From: Bryobacterales bacterium KBS 96
Lineage (GTDB): Bacteria; Acidobacteriota; Terriglobia; Bryobacterales; Bryobacteraceae
NCBI GenBank assembly: GCA_000381625.1
Contig: KB906767.1
Coordinates: 5,323,357 to 5,387,356 of the forward strand
Length of the DNA: 64,000 nucleotides
Reading direction: 5' to 3'
Part shown: positions 34,082 through 42,145 of the stretch, piece after piece
Layout: each line of letters starts with the position of its first letter
Numbering within the stretch: position 1 is the stretch's first letter
Program-made: the position numbers and the translations under genes
The notes under the pieces: generated by a model
Databases searched by the model: none
Told to the model about the DNA's origin: nothing
What the model saw: the letters and a program-made list of their open reading frames with translations, nothing else

Positions 34082-34981
34082 TCATGCTTTTGGATGCGCT
34101 TTATCGTAGACAGCCATGACGTCCGCTAGCGAGACTTTGGTGTATTTCTGTGTGGTGGAGAGGCGGGCATGACCTAAAAGCTCCTGAATTGCGCGCAAGT
34201 CCGCCCCGTCCGCCAGCAGGTGCGTGGCATAGGCGTGACGGAAGCTGTGGGGATGCACCGTCGAGTCGCCGGTGGTTGCGAGAGCATAGAATTTCACCAG
34301 ATCGCGGACGCGCCGGTCGGTCAGGCGAGTGCCCCGATTATTTAGAAAAAGCGCGTGTTCTCCCGGTTTCGGCTTACGCACGGCGAGGTAACGCTCCACT
34401 GCGGCCGCCGCGCGCTCGGGAACGGGCACCTGCCGTTCCTTATTCCCTTTGCCGCGTACTTTGAGCCAGCGTTCGTTGAGATCTATATTTTCCAGATCGA
34501 TCCCGACCAACTCGCTCACGCGAATGCCGCATCCGTACAGCAGTTCAAGGAAGGCCACATCGCGTTCCCTCGAGGGTTTTTCAATGGGGTCGCCCGCGTC
34601 CACGGCATCCAGCATGCGGTTCGTTTTTTCCTCCGGCATCACGTCCGGCAGTTTCTGTGGGAGCTTCGGCGTGCGCAGGCGCGCGGCTGCATTCACAGTG
34701 AGGACGCCTTCCTGCCGCAGGAATTTGAATAACGAGCGCACCGCCGCCACTTTACGCCTGATGCTAATCGTAGTCAGACCCCTGCTGAACAGATAACTCA
34801 GCCACTCGCGCAACGTATTCCGATCGATGTTTTCGACATTGGGCGCCATCTCCCCAGGAGGTTCCAGGAACGTAGTGAATTGTTCGAGATCCGAAACGTA
34901 GCTGCGCAGCGTATTCGCGGATGCGCCGCGCCTCGTGAGTTCCGCGAGGTATCGCTCGATGGATAACCGTAGCGCCGCCAA
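34082..34981 (-). CDS. xerC: Tyrosine recombinase XerC
   Basis: 299 residues. An N-terminal SAM-like DNA-binding domain (about 5-90) is followed by the catalytic domain with GCGIRVSELVGI (Arg), VRGKGNKERQVPV (Lys), HPHSFRHAYATHLL (HxxR) and LLGHARLSTTQKYTKV (His, Tyr). All catalytic residues are present. With XerD elsewhere it would resolve chromosome dimers at dif. Its place between trmFO and hslV matches the codV position of Bacillus, which argues for a housekeeping role, not a mobile element integrase. No dif-like site was identified here. Confidence 0.94.
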   Translation of the reverse strand: MAALRLSIERYLAELTRRGASANTLRSYVSDLEQFTTFLEPPGEMAPNVENIDRNTLREWLSYLFSRGLTTISIRRKVAAVRSLFKFLRQEGVLTVNAAARLRTPKLPQKLPDVMPEEKTNRMLDAVDAGDPIEKPSRERDVAFLELLYGCGIRVSELVGIDLENIDLNERWLKVRGKGNKERQVPVPERAAAAVERYLAVRKPKPGEHALFLNNRGTRLTDRRVRDLVKFYALATTGDSTVHPHSFRHAYATHLLADGADLRAIQELLGHARLSTTQKYTKVSLADVMAVYDKAHPKA

Positions 34982-34984
34982 GGC

Positions 34985-36325
34985 TTAGGCTCCGGCGGGA
35001 ACGCTGAGCATTTCATCCATGGCGGCAATCGCTCGCCGACAGACCTCGGCGTGACGCGCCTTTTTGTCGTGTCGCATCCGCTTCCTGTCTTCCTCGTCAA
35101 GAGCGGGCAGCAAATCGAACGTGATATTAGCCGGCTGGTAACGATCTGGATCGGCATTCGTTACGTAATGCGTTAATGAGCCGAGGGCGGTTTCCCGAGG
35201 GAATGTCTCGACAATGGCGCCGCGCGCCAGCGCCGCCGCGTTCCGTCCCGCGATTAGGCCGGTTGCAATCGATTCCGCATAGCCCTCAACACCGGAAATC
35301 TGGCCCGCAAAGAAGATTCTCGGATTGCTCTTCAATTGCAGTGTAGGTCTCAGTAGCAGCGGCGAATTGATATAGGTATTTCGGTGCATTTGCCCGAATC
35401 GGATAAATTCGGCCTGCTCCAGTCCGGGAATCAGCCGGAAGACTCGCGCCTGATCGCCGAATCTCATGTGGTTCTGAAATCCGACAAGATTATAGCTGTC
35501 GGCTCGCTGATTTTCCTGGCGTAGCTGCACAACGGCATAGGGCCGCCGCCCCGACCCCGGATCTTCGAGGCCCATCGGTTTCATCGGGCCGAAGCGCAGA
35601 GTTTCACGTCCCCGTCGCGCGATTTCCTCCACTGGAAGGCAACTCTCGAAGTACGGTGTCTTGTCTTCCGGAATGTGCGGCTCGTAATGCGCGGCTTCGA
35701 GCAGCGCGGTCACGAAGACCTCGTATTGCTCCTTCGTAAATGGGCAATTGATGTAGTCGTCTCCGCCATCGAGCGATTTGCCGTATCTCGATGCCCGGAA
35801 CGCGACGGACATGTCGATCGAATCCGCCGAAACGATCGGACTAATGCTGTCGTAGAAATACAAGCGTTCAGAACCGGTGAGCCGGCCGATGTCTTCAGCG
35901 AGCGCATCGCTGGTTAGCGGGCCTGTCGCCACGATCGTGATCGCATCGCGCGAAATCGCAGTGGCTTCTTCCCTGCGAATCTGAATGTGCGGATGTGACT
36001 CGATGGCCTTTGAAATCTCCCGGGAGAAGACATCCCGATCCACCGCAAGCGCGTGCCCGCCGGGGACGCGTGCCGCGGCGGCCGCGCGCATCAGAAGAGA
36101 ATGCAAACGCCGGCACTCCTGCTTCAGCAGCCACGGCGCGGAGTTTTCCTGCTCAGTTTTGAGAGAGTTGCTACAGACTAGTTCGCCGAATGAATCGGTC
36201 TTATGAGCGGGCGTCCGTTTTGCAGGACGCATTTCATACAAAATCACTTCGGCGCCGTCGTTGGCGGCCTGCCACGCCGCTTCGCATCCGGCAAGTCCGC
36301 CGCCAATGACAACAATTGGAACCAC
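34985..36325 (-). CDS. trmFO: tRNA (uracil-54-C5)-methyltransferase TrmFO (Gid)
   Basis: 446 residues. A folate- and FAD-dependent enzyme making ribothymidine at tRNA position 54. VIGGGLAGCEAAWQ is the FAD-binding Rossmann motif; SFGELVCSNSLKTE and YINCPFTKEQYE carry the two conserved cysteines; FFAGQISGVEGYAES is the GidA-family C-terminal FAD motif. The stop is 3 nt before the xerC start, so the genes are cotranscribed. TrmFO instead of the SAM-dependent TrmA type is typical for Acidobacteriota and Firmicutes. Confidence 0.96.
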   Translation of the reverse strand: MVPIVVIGGGLAGCEAAWQAANDGAEVILYEMRPAKRTPAHKTDSFGELVCSNSLKTEQENSAPWLLKQECRRLHSLLMRAAAAARVPGGHALAVDRDVFSREISKAIESHPHIQIRREEATAISRDAITIVATGPLTSDALAEDIGRLTGSERLYFYDSISPIVSADSIDMSVAFRASRYGKSLDGGDDYINCPFTKEQYEVFVTALLEAAHYEPHIPEDKTPYFESCLPVEEIARRGRETLRFGPMKPMGLEDPGSGRRPYAVVQLRQENQRADSYNLVGFQNHMRFGDQARVFRLIPGLEQAEFIRFGQMHRNTYINSPLLLRPTLQLKSNPRIFFAGQISGVEGYAESIATGLIAGRNAAALARGAIVETFPRETALGSLTHYVTNADPDRYQPANITFDLLPALDEEDRKRMRHDKKARHAEVCRRAIAAMDEMLSVPAGA

Positions 36326-36366
36326 GAAACTATTGTAGGCAGCGAGGTTGCTACTCGGAGGAACAG

Positions 36367-38154
36367 CTAGAACGGTATATCGCCCTTAGCGCCCCATTGT
36401 CGTGTGATTGGAGCAGATGGGCTGTTGCTTGGGTCTACCCACCACATCCCGTTTGCTGGACGCCATACGATGTAGTCGGCTTTCCCGTCCCCGTCGTAAT
36501 CCCCGTAAACGGGAACATCCCCCGCCTCCCCCCATTGCACGGCGCTCGCCGCGCCCGAGTTGCTCGAAATCACGTACCAGACGCCGGTCCACGGCCGCCA
36601 AACTGCCAAATCGATCTTTCCGTCGCCATCATAATCGCCGGGCACGGGAACGTCTCCGGGCAGTCCCCACTGTTGGCCGGTGACGCTGGAATCTGCAATG
36701 TGCTGGATGTACCAGTTACCCTCCGATGGACGCCAGACCGCAAAATCCGTTCTTCCATCGCCGTCGTAATCCGCCGGCACGGGAATGTCTCCTGGGAGAC
36801 CCCACTGCCTCGCGAACGGGGCGCCCGGCGCACTGCTGGGAATGATGTACCAAATGCCGCTTGATGGGCGCCAGACGGCAATATCGGTCTTTCCGTCGCC
36901 ATCATAATCGCCGGGTACCGGAATGTCGCCCATTGAACCCCATTTCAGGGAGTAAGCGGCTGTTGGGTTACTGCTCGGGATGATGTACCAGTGGCCATCG
37001 GCTGCTCTCCACACGGCGCGGTCGGTGATGCCGTCGCCATCGTAATCGCCTGGAATCGGCGTATCGGATAAGGCGCCCCACCCCTGGTATTGGCTCTCCG
37101 CGGGATTGCTGTTGGAATCTGTATACCAAGCGCCGTTAGAGGGCCGCCAGACCGTAAAGTCCCATCGCCCGCCGCCGGTTAAATTCAGCTTCCGATTGCC
37201 CGGTCCCGAACTACCATTTCCAGTTCTGCCAGCCCCGGAAAACACACGTTGAACGACGCGGTAGATTTCATTAGCCACGACCATATGACCGGCTGTCGTG
37301 AAATGCCCCGCCTGCCAAAAAAAGTATTGGTCGGGGTCCACTGGCTGATCTGCCGCATTGTCGGTCGCGTTGATAAAGCCGTATGCCGCCGGATTGTCCA
37401 TGAAACTCGTGAACAGGGCATACATGTCGACGCTGGCGATAATCACTCCCTGGCTCGTGTATTGATTCCGGAGTTGCGCTATTTCCGAGGCTTGTTGCTG
37501 ATCGTAGGCGATGCTTGCTTCGCCAAACGCGCTACTCAGTTCCGCATTTGGGGCCTGCCCCGGAATCCTGTCAAACGGGGGCATATTGATCCACACAAAG
37601 TATTTCGCCCCCTGGGCAGCCAATTCCGAAATCTGTTGGCCGATGTTTTGCGCCGCGGCCGTTGCCGCCGCGCTCACAACCGACGGATCCGTCTGATTCG
37701 TAATATCGTTGGCGCCGCCCCAGAATGCGTAGAGCGCCGTCGGTGAGACCCCCGCGGCAATTGCCTCCTGCACCTGTGTCGCAAGGCTCGGGTACTGAGG
37801 CGAGCCGTCCGTCACAGTCGCCCCGGTAGCCGCATAATCCGTGCCGCCCGCGAGTGAAGCCGTCGGAGCGCTCAAGTTCAGTTTCGCCGCTAGTTGATCC
37901 GTCCAGATCAGCGCAGGTTGGCTGGTGGGCGGTGTCGTATTGGGACCATCCGTATAACGGTTGTTGGAATAATTGCTTTGTGGTGTGAAGGGTCCCCAAA
38001 TGATCGTGCCATTCCCAACGTCTGAAACACTATCGCCGAAGACCACCAGTTGAGTGAATGGCAAATTCGCCGCTTGTGCGGCGGGCCCCAGCAAGAACGT
38101 TGCTATTAATGCAATGATAGAGAACCGCAGAGGACGTCCCAGCATGGCCGTCAA
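36367..38154 (-). CDS. Secreted SGNH/GDSL esterase with C-terminal VCBS-type repeats
   Basis: 595 residues. A signal peptide (about 1-28) precedes an SGNH domain (about 33-310): VVFGDSVSDVGN has the nucleophile Ser, GGTDYAATGAT block II, and WGGANDITN block III. In block V the sequence is FFWQAGHFTTAGH; related enzymes have Asp where this has Gln, leaving only the His. Six repeats of about 46 residues follow (about 330-595), each with the pattern AVWRPSSGIWYI and VPGDYDGDGKTD, a calcium-binding FG-GAP/VCBS type. TTG 38154 has GAGG 8 nt upstream and is preferred to ATG 38145. Probably secreted or surface-bound. Confidence 0.85.
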   Translation of the reverse strand: MTAMLGRPLRFSIIALIATFLLGPAAQAANLPFTQLVVFGDSVSDVGNGTIIWGPFTPQSNYSNNRYTDGPNTTPPTSQPALIWTDQLAAKLNLSAPTASLAGGTDYAATGATVTDGSPQYPSLATQVQEAIAAGVSPTALYAFWGGANDITNQTDPSVVSAAATAAAQNIGQQISELAAQGAKYFVWINMPPFDRIPGQAPNAELSSAFGEASIAYDQQQASEIAQLRNQYTSQGVIIASVDMYALFTSFMDNPAAYGFINATDNAADQPVDPDQYFFWQAGHFTTAGHMVVANEIYRVVQRVFSGAGRTGNGSSGPGNRKLNLTGGGRWDFTVWRPSNGAWYTDSNSNPAESQYQGWGALSDTPIPGDYDGDGITDRAVWRAADGHWYIIPSSNPTAAYSLKWGSMGDIPVPGDYDGDGKTDIAVWRPSSGIWYIIPSSAPGAPFARQWGLPGDIPVPADYDGDGRTDFAVWRPSEGNWYIQHIADSSVTGQQWGLPGDVPVPGDYDGDGKIDLAVWRPWTGVWYVISSNSGAASAVQWGEAGDVPVYGDYDGDGKADYIVWRPANGMWWVDPSNSPSAPITRQWGAKGDIPF

Positions 38155-38370
38155 AGCGCTTGCCTCAAAAATCCAGATCCACTCATTTTCGATAATTTGC
38201 AGACTCGAAGGAGAGAGTCGGAATATCGAAAGTTGGTTTCAAAGGAACAATAAGTGGGGAAATGTGGGCAGGACATATCGGGCAGGCGACCTTTCCCTAT
38301 CAGATCACTGAAAGAGATTAGTCCTGCTCGGATGGTAACATCCTGTCCGTCGGTTTTAACCGGCTTTGTC

Positions 38371-39765
38371 CTATGGCGCGGCGGGCGGAAGTGTAATGCT
38401 TGCTGCGTCGATTGCCAGGGCGCGCGAGTTGCGCTGCCAGGAGTACGTCAGGAACAGAGCGATCGCGATCAGGGCCATTGAAAGCCCAATCCATAAGCCA
38501 TAAATCCCCAGTTTTCCCTGGAAGCAGAGCAGATATCCAACCGGCAGCCCGAATAACCAATAACCGCCGAGATTTACCAGCATGGGCGTGCGCGTATTGC
38601 CGATCCCGCGCAGCGCTCCCGTGGCGACGGTCTGTATTCCATCGAACAATTGAAAGAGTGCCGCAATCGCCAGTAGCCCCGTCCCAACGGTGAGTACACG
38701 AGCATCATCCGTGTACACCCGAAGAATCGGCCCTGGCGCCGCCAGGAACGTAATCGCGGCGCACAGCATGAACGCGCAGCCCAGCCCGATAGCGATGAAG
38801 CCGTCGCGCCTCGCCGAAACGGGATCGCGCCGCCCGATTGCCTGGCCTACGGCAACTGCGGCGGCGGAAGAGATTCCAAGCGGAACCATGTAGCTGAGCG
38901 CCGCGCAGTTGAGCGCAATCTGATGCGCGGCAAGCGCCGCGGGCGTGAGTCGGCCAGCCAGAATAGCGGCGGCGCCAAAAGCTCCGATTTCAAGCAGGAT
39001 CTGGGTCGCTGCGGGGAAGCCGATGCGGAGCAGAAGCCCAATTCGCTTGGTGTCCGGTTTCCGGATTAGGCTGGCGAAGCCCGGCGCCGTTCCTCGCTCC
39101 AACCACCAGATGAACGCCGCAAGAGTCGCGGCCATATAGAGTCTGGCGAAACAGGTGGACATTGCGGAGCCGGGAACGCCGAGTGCGGGCAATCCCCAGT
39201 GCCCATCGATCAGCAGCCAGTTGCCCAACCAGTTCACGAGGTTCGAAGTCAGCAGAACCAACATCACGGGTCGCACATGTCCGACTCCCTGCAGATAACG
39301 CCGGCACGCGCCGTATAGCAGCAGCGGCAGTGTGCTCCAGCTAAGCATCGTGAGATAGGGTCCCGCAAGAGCGCTTACTTGCTCATTCACTCCGAAAGCA
39401 TTAAACACCGGCGGCATGAACGCGAATAACGTCATCAGCAAAGGCGTCATCAGCAGCGCCAGATATACGGCCTGTGCCAATGAATGATGGCAATCCTCGC
39501 GGTCGCCAGAGCCGAACGATTGTGAAACCAGCGTGTCCAGACCGAGCAGAAGGCCCATGCCAAAGATGGCGAACGAATAGTAGGCGCTACTGCCGATTCC
39601 GGTCGCGCCGATAGCCGCCGGGCCTAGATGGCCCACCATGATGGTGTCGACGATGGTCATCGACATCCATCCCAGTTCGGCCAGCACCACCGGAACGGCC
39701 AGCCTGAGCATACGTGAAACTTCACGGCGAAAATCGAAGTTCGACGGAACGGCCCGGGCCTGCAT
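38371..39765 (-). CDS. MATE family multidrug/toxin efflux transporter
   Basis: 464 residues from ATG 39765, with twelve membrane segments in two six-helix halves. LAVPVVLAELGWMSMTIVDT and MVGHLGPAAIGATGIGSS are N-lobe signatures; HQIALNCAALSYMVPLGIS and GQAIGRRD are C-lobe signatures. It exports cationic drugs or metabolites using a Na+ or H+ gradient. An upstream TTG (39813) would extend it by 16 residues. The chosen ATG lies inside one arm of an 11-bp perfect inverted repeat, which may control initiation. No adjacent drug-response regulator. Confidence 0.9.
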   Translation of the reverse strand: MQARAVPSNFDFRREVSRMLRLAVPVVLAELGWMSMTIVDTIMVGHLGPAAIGATGIGSSAYYSFAIFGMGLLLGLDTLVSQSFGSGDREDCHHSLAQAVYLALLMTPLLMTLFAFMPPVFNAFGVNEQVSALAGPYLTMLSWSTLPLLLYGACRRYLQGVGHVRPVMLVLLTSNLVNWLGNWLLIDGHWGLPALGVPGSAMSTCFARLYMAATLAAFIWWLERGTAPGFASLIRKPDTKRIGLLLRIGFPAATQILLEIGAFGAAAILAGRLTPAALAAHQIALNCAALSYMVPLGISSAAAVAVGQAIGRRDPVSARRDGFIAIGLGCAFMLCAAITFLAAPGPILRVYTDDARVLTVGTGLLAIAALFQLFDGIQTVATGALRGIGNTRTPMLVNLGGYWLFGLPVGYLLCFQGKLGIYGLWIGLSMALIAIALFLTYSWQRNSRALAIDAASITLPPAAP

Positions 39766-39797
39766 ACGTCTCAGCTTCGCATTGGAACGTATGCAGG
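39759..39797. promoter_or_regulatory. 11-bp perfect inverted repeat over the MATE start codon
   Basis: CCTGCATACGT (39759-39769) and ACGTATGCAGG (39787-39797) are exact inverted copies separated by 17 nt. On the mRNA they would form a hairpin containing the ATG at 39765; as DNA they could be a two-half-site operator. Which applies is not visible. Confidence 0.55.
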
Positions 39798-40012
39798 AGG
39801 TCGGGCCGCCCAATATATCGAAGAAATCGCGTCAAAGGTTTCAAAATTTCTAGTTGCCGGCCCGGCCGTTGGGATGCTTATCTGAAAGCGTGTCTAGGAA
39901 GCGCTTGTCATTCGGTGGAAATGCAGCCCTGCTCCGCGCGGGATCGCCTGGTGGAGTCTCCGGTTCAGCGGATGCCGGTCCACTGGATGTAATGGAAAGC
40001 TGGTGATCGCGA

Positions 40013-40990
40013 ATGGCTACCGCTCTGTTTCCGTTCGCCGGCTACTGGTGGCTCTATATCGCGTTTACCGCCGCCGTTCTCGTGCTGCTCGCGCTTGACC
40101 TGGGCGTCTTTCATCGGAAGTCGCATGCGCCGACTTTCCGCGAGGCAGCCCTATGGATGTGTATATGGGTTGCGCTCGCCATGGTGTTCTGTTTCGGGCT
40201 TTACTGGTACGCGTGGTGGAACTTTGGGGATATGCGCGCGAAACAGGCATCTCTCGAATTCCTCACGGGGTATGTCGTCGAAGAGTCTCTTTCGCTCGAC
40301 AATATGTTCGTCTTCGTGCTCATATTCGGGTATTTTCGGATTCCCTCTGAATTTCATCATCGTGTCCTGTTTTATGGAATCTTGGGCGCCTTACTGTTTC
40401 GCGGAATTTTTATCGCGTTGGGCTCAACTTTGCTTCGGTTCGAGTGGGTGGTCATTTTGTTTGGCCTATTTCTTGTCTTTACCGGGCTGAAGATGATGCT
40501 GGGGCGCGAGCGGCAAATCGAGCCGGAGAAGAACTGGGTGCTCCGGTTATTTCGCAAGTTCCTGCCCGTGGCGCCGGATTTGAGCGACCAGCGGATGCTG
40601 GTCCGAATCGATGGCAAACCCCACGCGACGCCGCTGCTGCTGGCGCTTGCCGCCATTGAAACCGCCGACATTCTCTTTGCCGTCGATTCCGTGCCCGCGA
40701 TCTTTGCCATCACTAACGAACCGTTCATCGTTTACACATCGAACGTCTTCGCGATTCTCGGGCTGCGGTCGATGTATTTCCTGCTGGCCGGCGCCGTCGG
40801 CCGCTTCCATCTCCTTCGCTATGGGCTGGCTGCGGTTCTGATCTTTGTAGGATTAAAAATGTCGTGGTTGAACATGCAGTGGGGAGGCCATTTCCCCATT
40901 ACGATTTCGCTCGCCGTGATCGCTTTGCTCTTGGCCGCTTCCATCGGCCTGTCTCTCCTTTTCCCAAACCCGGCCGCGCCTGCCCGGTGA
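40013..40990 (+). CDS. TerC family integral membrane protein
   Basis: 325 residues with about nine membrane helices. The acidic signature LTGYVVEESLSLDNMFVF in the N-half and ETADILFAVDSVPAIFA in the C-half contain the conserved Glu/Asp cluster of TerC/Alx proteins, which are linked to manganese export and metallation of exported proteins. The C-terminal half includes the usual FVGLKMSW. The 200-bp leader was checked for a yybP-ykoY manganese riboswitch and none was convincing. Convergent with the AI-2E transporter gene. Confidence 0.92.
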   Translation: MATALFPFAGYWWLYIAFTAAVLVLLALDLGVFHRKSHAPTFREAALWMCIWVALAMVFCFGLYWYAWWNFGDMRAKQASLEFLTGYVVEESLSLDNMFVFVLIFGYFRIPSEFHHRVLFYGILGALLFRGIFIALGSTLLRFEWVVILFGLFLVFTGLKMMLGRERQIEPEKNWVLRLFRKFLPVAPDLSDQRMLVRIDGKPHATPLLLALAAIETADILFAVDSVPAIFAITNEPFIVYTSNVFAILGLRSMYFLLAGAVGRFHLLRYGLAAVLIFVGLKMSWLNMQWGGHFPITISLAVIALLLAASIGLSLLFPNPAAPAR

Positions 40991-41044
40991 GTGGCGAAAT
41001 TCGATTCGCTGAACCAATAGACTCGGACCGCCTCTGCGTGGCGA

Positions 41045-42064
41045 TTACTCGCGATTCGCTACGTATTCATCGATGATTTCTGAAAACAAGACCGCTGATG
41101 GAATAGCGACGAGAGCCCCAGTGACTCCCGCCAGTTCTCCCCCGAGCAACAGTGCTATAAGGACTGCGGAGGGACATAGCTGTACCTGCGACTTCATGAT
41201 TCTGGGGGTCAAAAACGCGTTCTCTACCTGTTGGTAGACCAGATAAAAGATTAAGACTCCGGTCACTTTCCAAAGGGAATCCGTGAGGGCGATCAAGGTT
41301 GCCAAGACAAAACTTAAAACTGAGCCAAGCAGCGGGATAATATTGGCGACACCGGCAAAAACAGCAAGCAGATAGAAGTATCGGATGCCGATTAGCCCAA
41401 AGACGACGGCGCTGGCGGACCCAAGAATCAACATCAGCATTGCCTGACCTATTAGCCATTTCCGCATGCGTGCGCCGGCCCGCAACAGCGTCGGCCTGAG
41501 GCGCTCTGCAACTTCCCTCGGAAACAGCGACATAGACCAATTGAATACGCGGTTGCCATCGAGAATCAGATACGCGGTGAGCGTGACAATTGCAACGGCG
41601 GATATGACTGCCTGGGTTGTATTTGTAATCAGACTCGCCACACCACCCGCGATGGTTCCGAAGTAGCGTTCGAGACCGCTGAAATTCACGTTTCGCAGGA
41701 TTGGAACGGAACTCATTCTGTCACGTAGGTTATTGAGTCGTCTTGGCAATTGTTTGCCAAGATCTCCAAGATCCGAGACGATCGGAGGAATCGCAAAGAC
41801 GAACAGTAGAACGAGAGCCGTTACAATCGTTGCCAGGATGATCAGAATGGCGGCGCCTCTGCTGGGCCGCCAGCCTAAGAGAGACACCCGGTGAACGGCA
41901 TTTACGGCTGGAGTCAGAACCACCGCAAATACCGCGGCGACGTAGACGACAAGCAATGCGCTTCGGACGATGTAGGCAATGGCCAGCAAAAGTCCGATTG
42001 CAAAGCTCAACAATACAAGTCGCGCCCAGCGTGTCACTGTTCTATTGTGCACGGCGTCTGCCAT
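41045..42064 (-). CDS. AI-2E/PerM family membrane transporter
   Basis: 339 residues with eight membrane segments and the family pattern: an N-terminal pair, a soluble linker (about 95-150), then LRAGARMRKWLIGQAMLMLILG and a C-terminal block FAGVANIIPLLGSVLSFVLA with QQVENAFLTPRIM. Members export peptides, autoinducer-2 or act as Na+/H+ antiporters; the family name alone does not fix a substrate. No quorum-sensing genes are adjacent. Confidence 0.88.
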   Translation of the reverse strand: MADAVHNRTVTRWARLVLLSFAIGLLLAIAYIVRSALLVVYVAAVFAVVLTPAVNAVHRVSLLGWRPSRGAAILIILATIVTALVLLFVFAIPPIVSDLGDLGKQLPRRLNNLRDRMSSVPILRNVNFSGLERYFGTIAGGVASLITNTTQAVISAVAIVTLTAYLILDGNRVFNWSMSLFPREVAERLRPTLLRAGARMRKWLIGQAMLMLILGSASAVVFGLIGIRYFYLLAVFAGVANIIPLLGSVLSFVLATLIALTDSLWKVTGVLIFYLVYQQVENAFLTPRIMKSQVQLCPSAVLIALLLGGELAGVTGALVAIPSAVLFSEIIDEYVANRE

Positions 42065-42110
42065 CGAGCGTAAAGTCCGGAACCGACCGGGCGGATCGCG
42101 TTGCGGAACC

Positions 42111-42143
42111 CGCCTCCGAGTTCCGTTCCTTGCTTCGGAGGCG
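42111..42143 (-). terminator. Hairpin terminator after the second Oar-like receptor
   Basis: CGCCTCCGA (42111-42119) and TCGGAGGCG (42135-42143) form a perfect 9-bp stem with a 15-nt loop directly downstream of the receptor's stop on the minus strand. No strong U tract. Confidence 0.65.
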
Positions 42144-42145
42144 CG

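Noticed and set aside
34082-34981. Integrase of a mobile element
   Set aside because: The gene sits in a conserved housekeeping operon and has XerC features; no att site or cargo seen.
39814-40012. Possible yybP-ykoY manganese riboswitch before the TerC gene
   Set aside because: No match to the conserved core sequences was seen.
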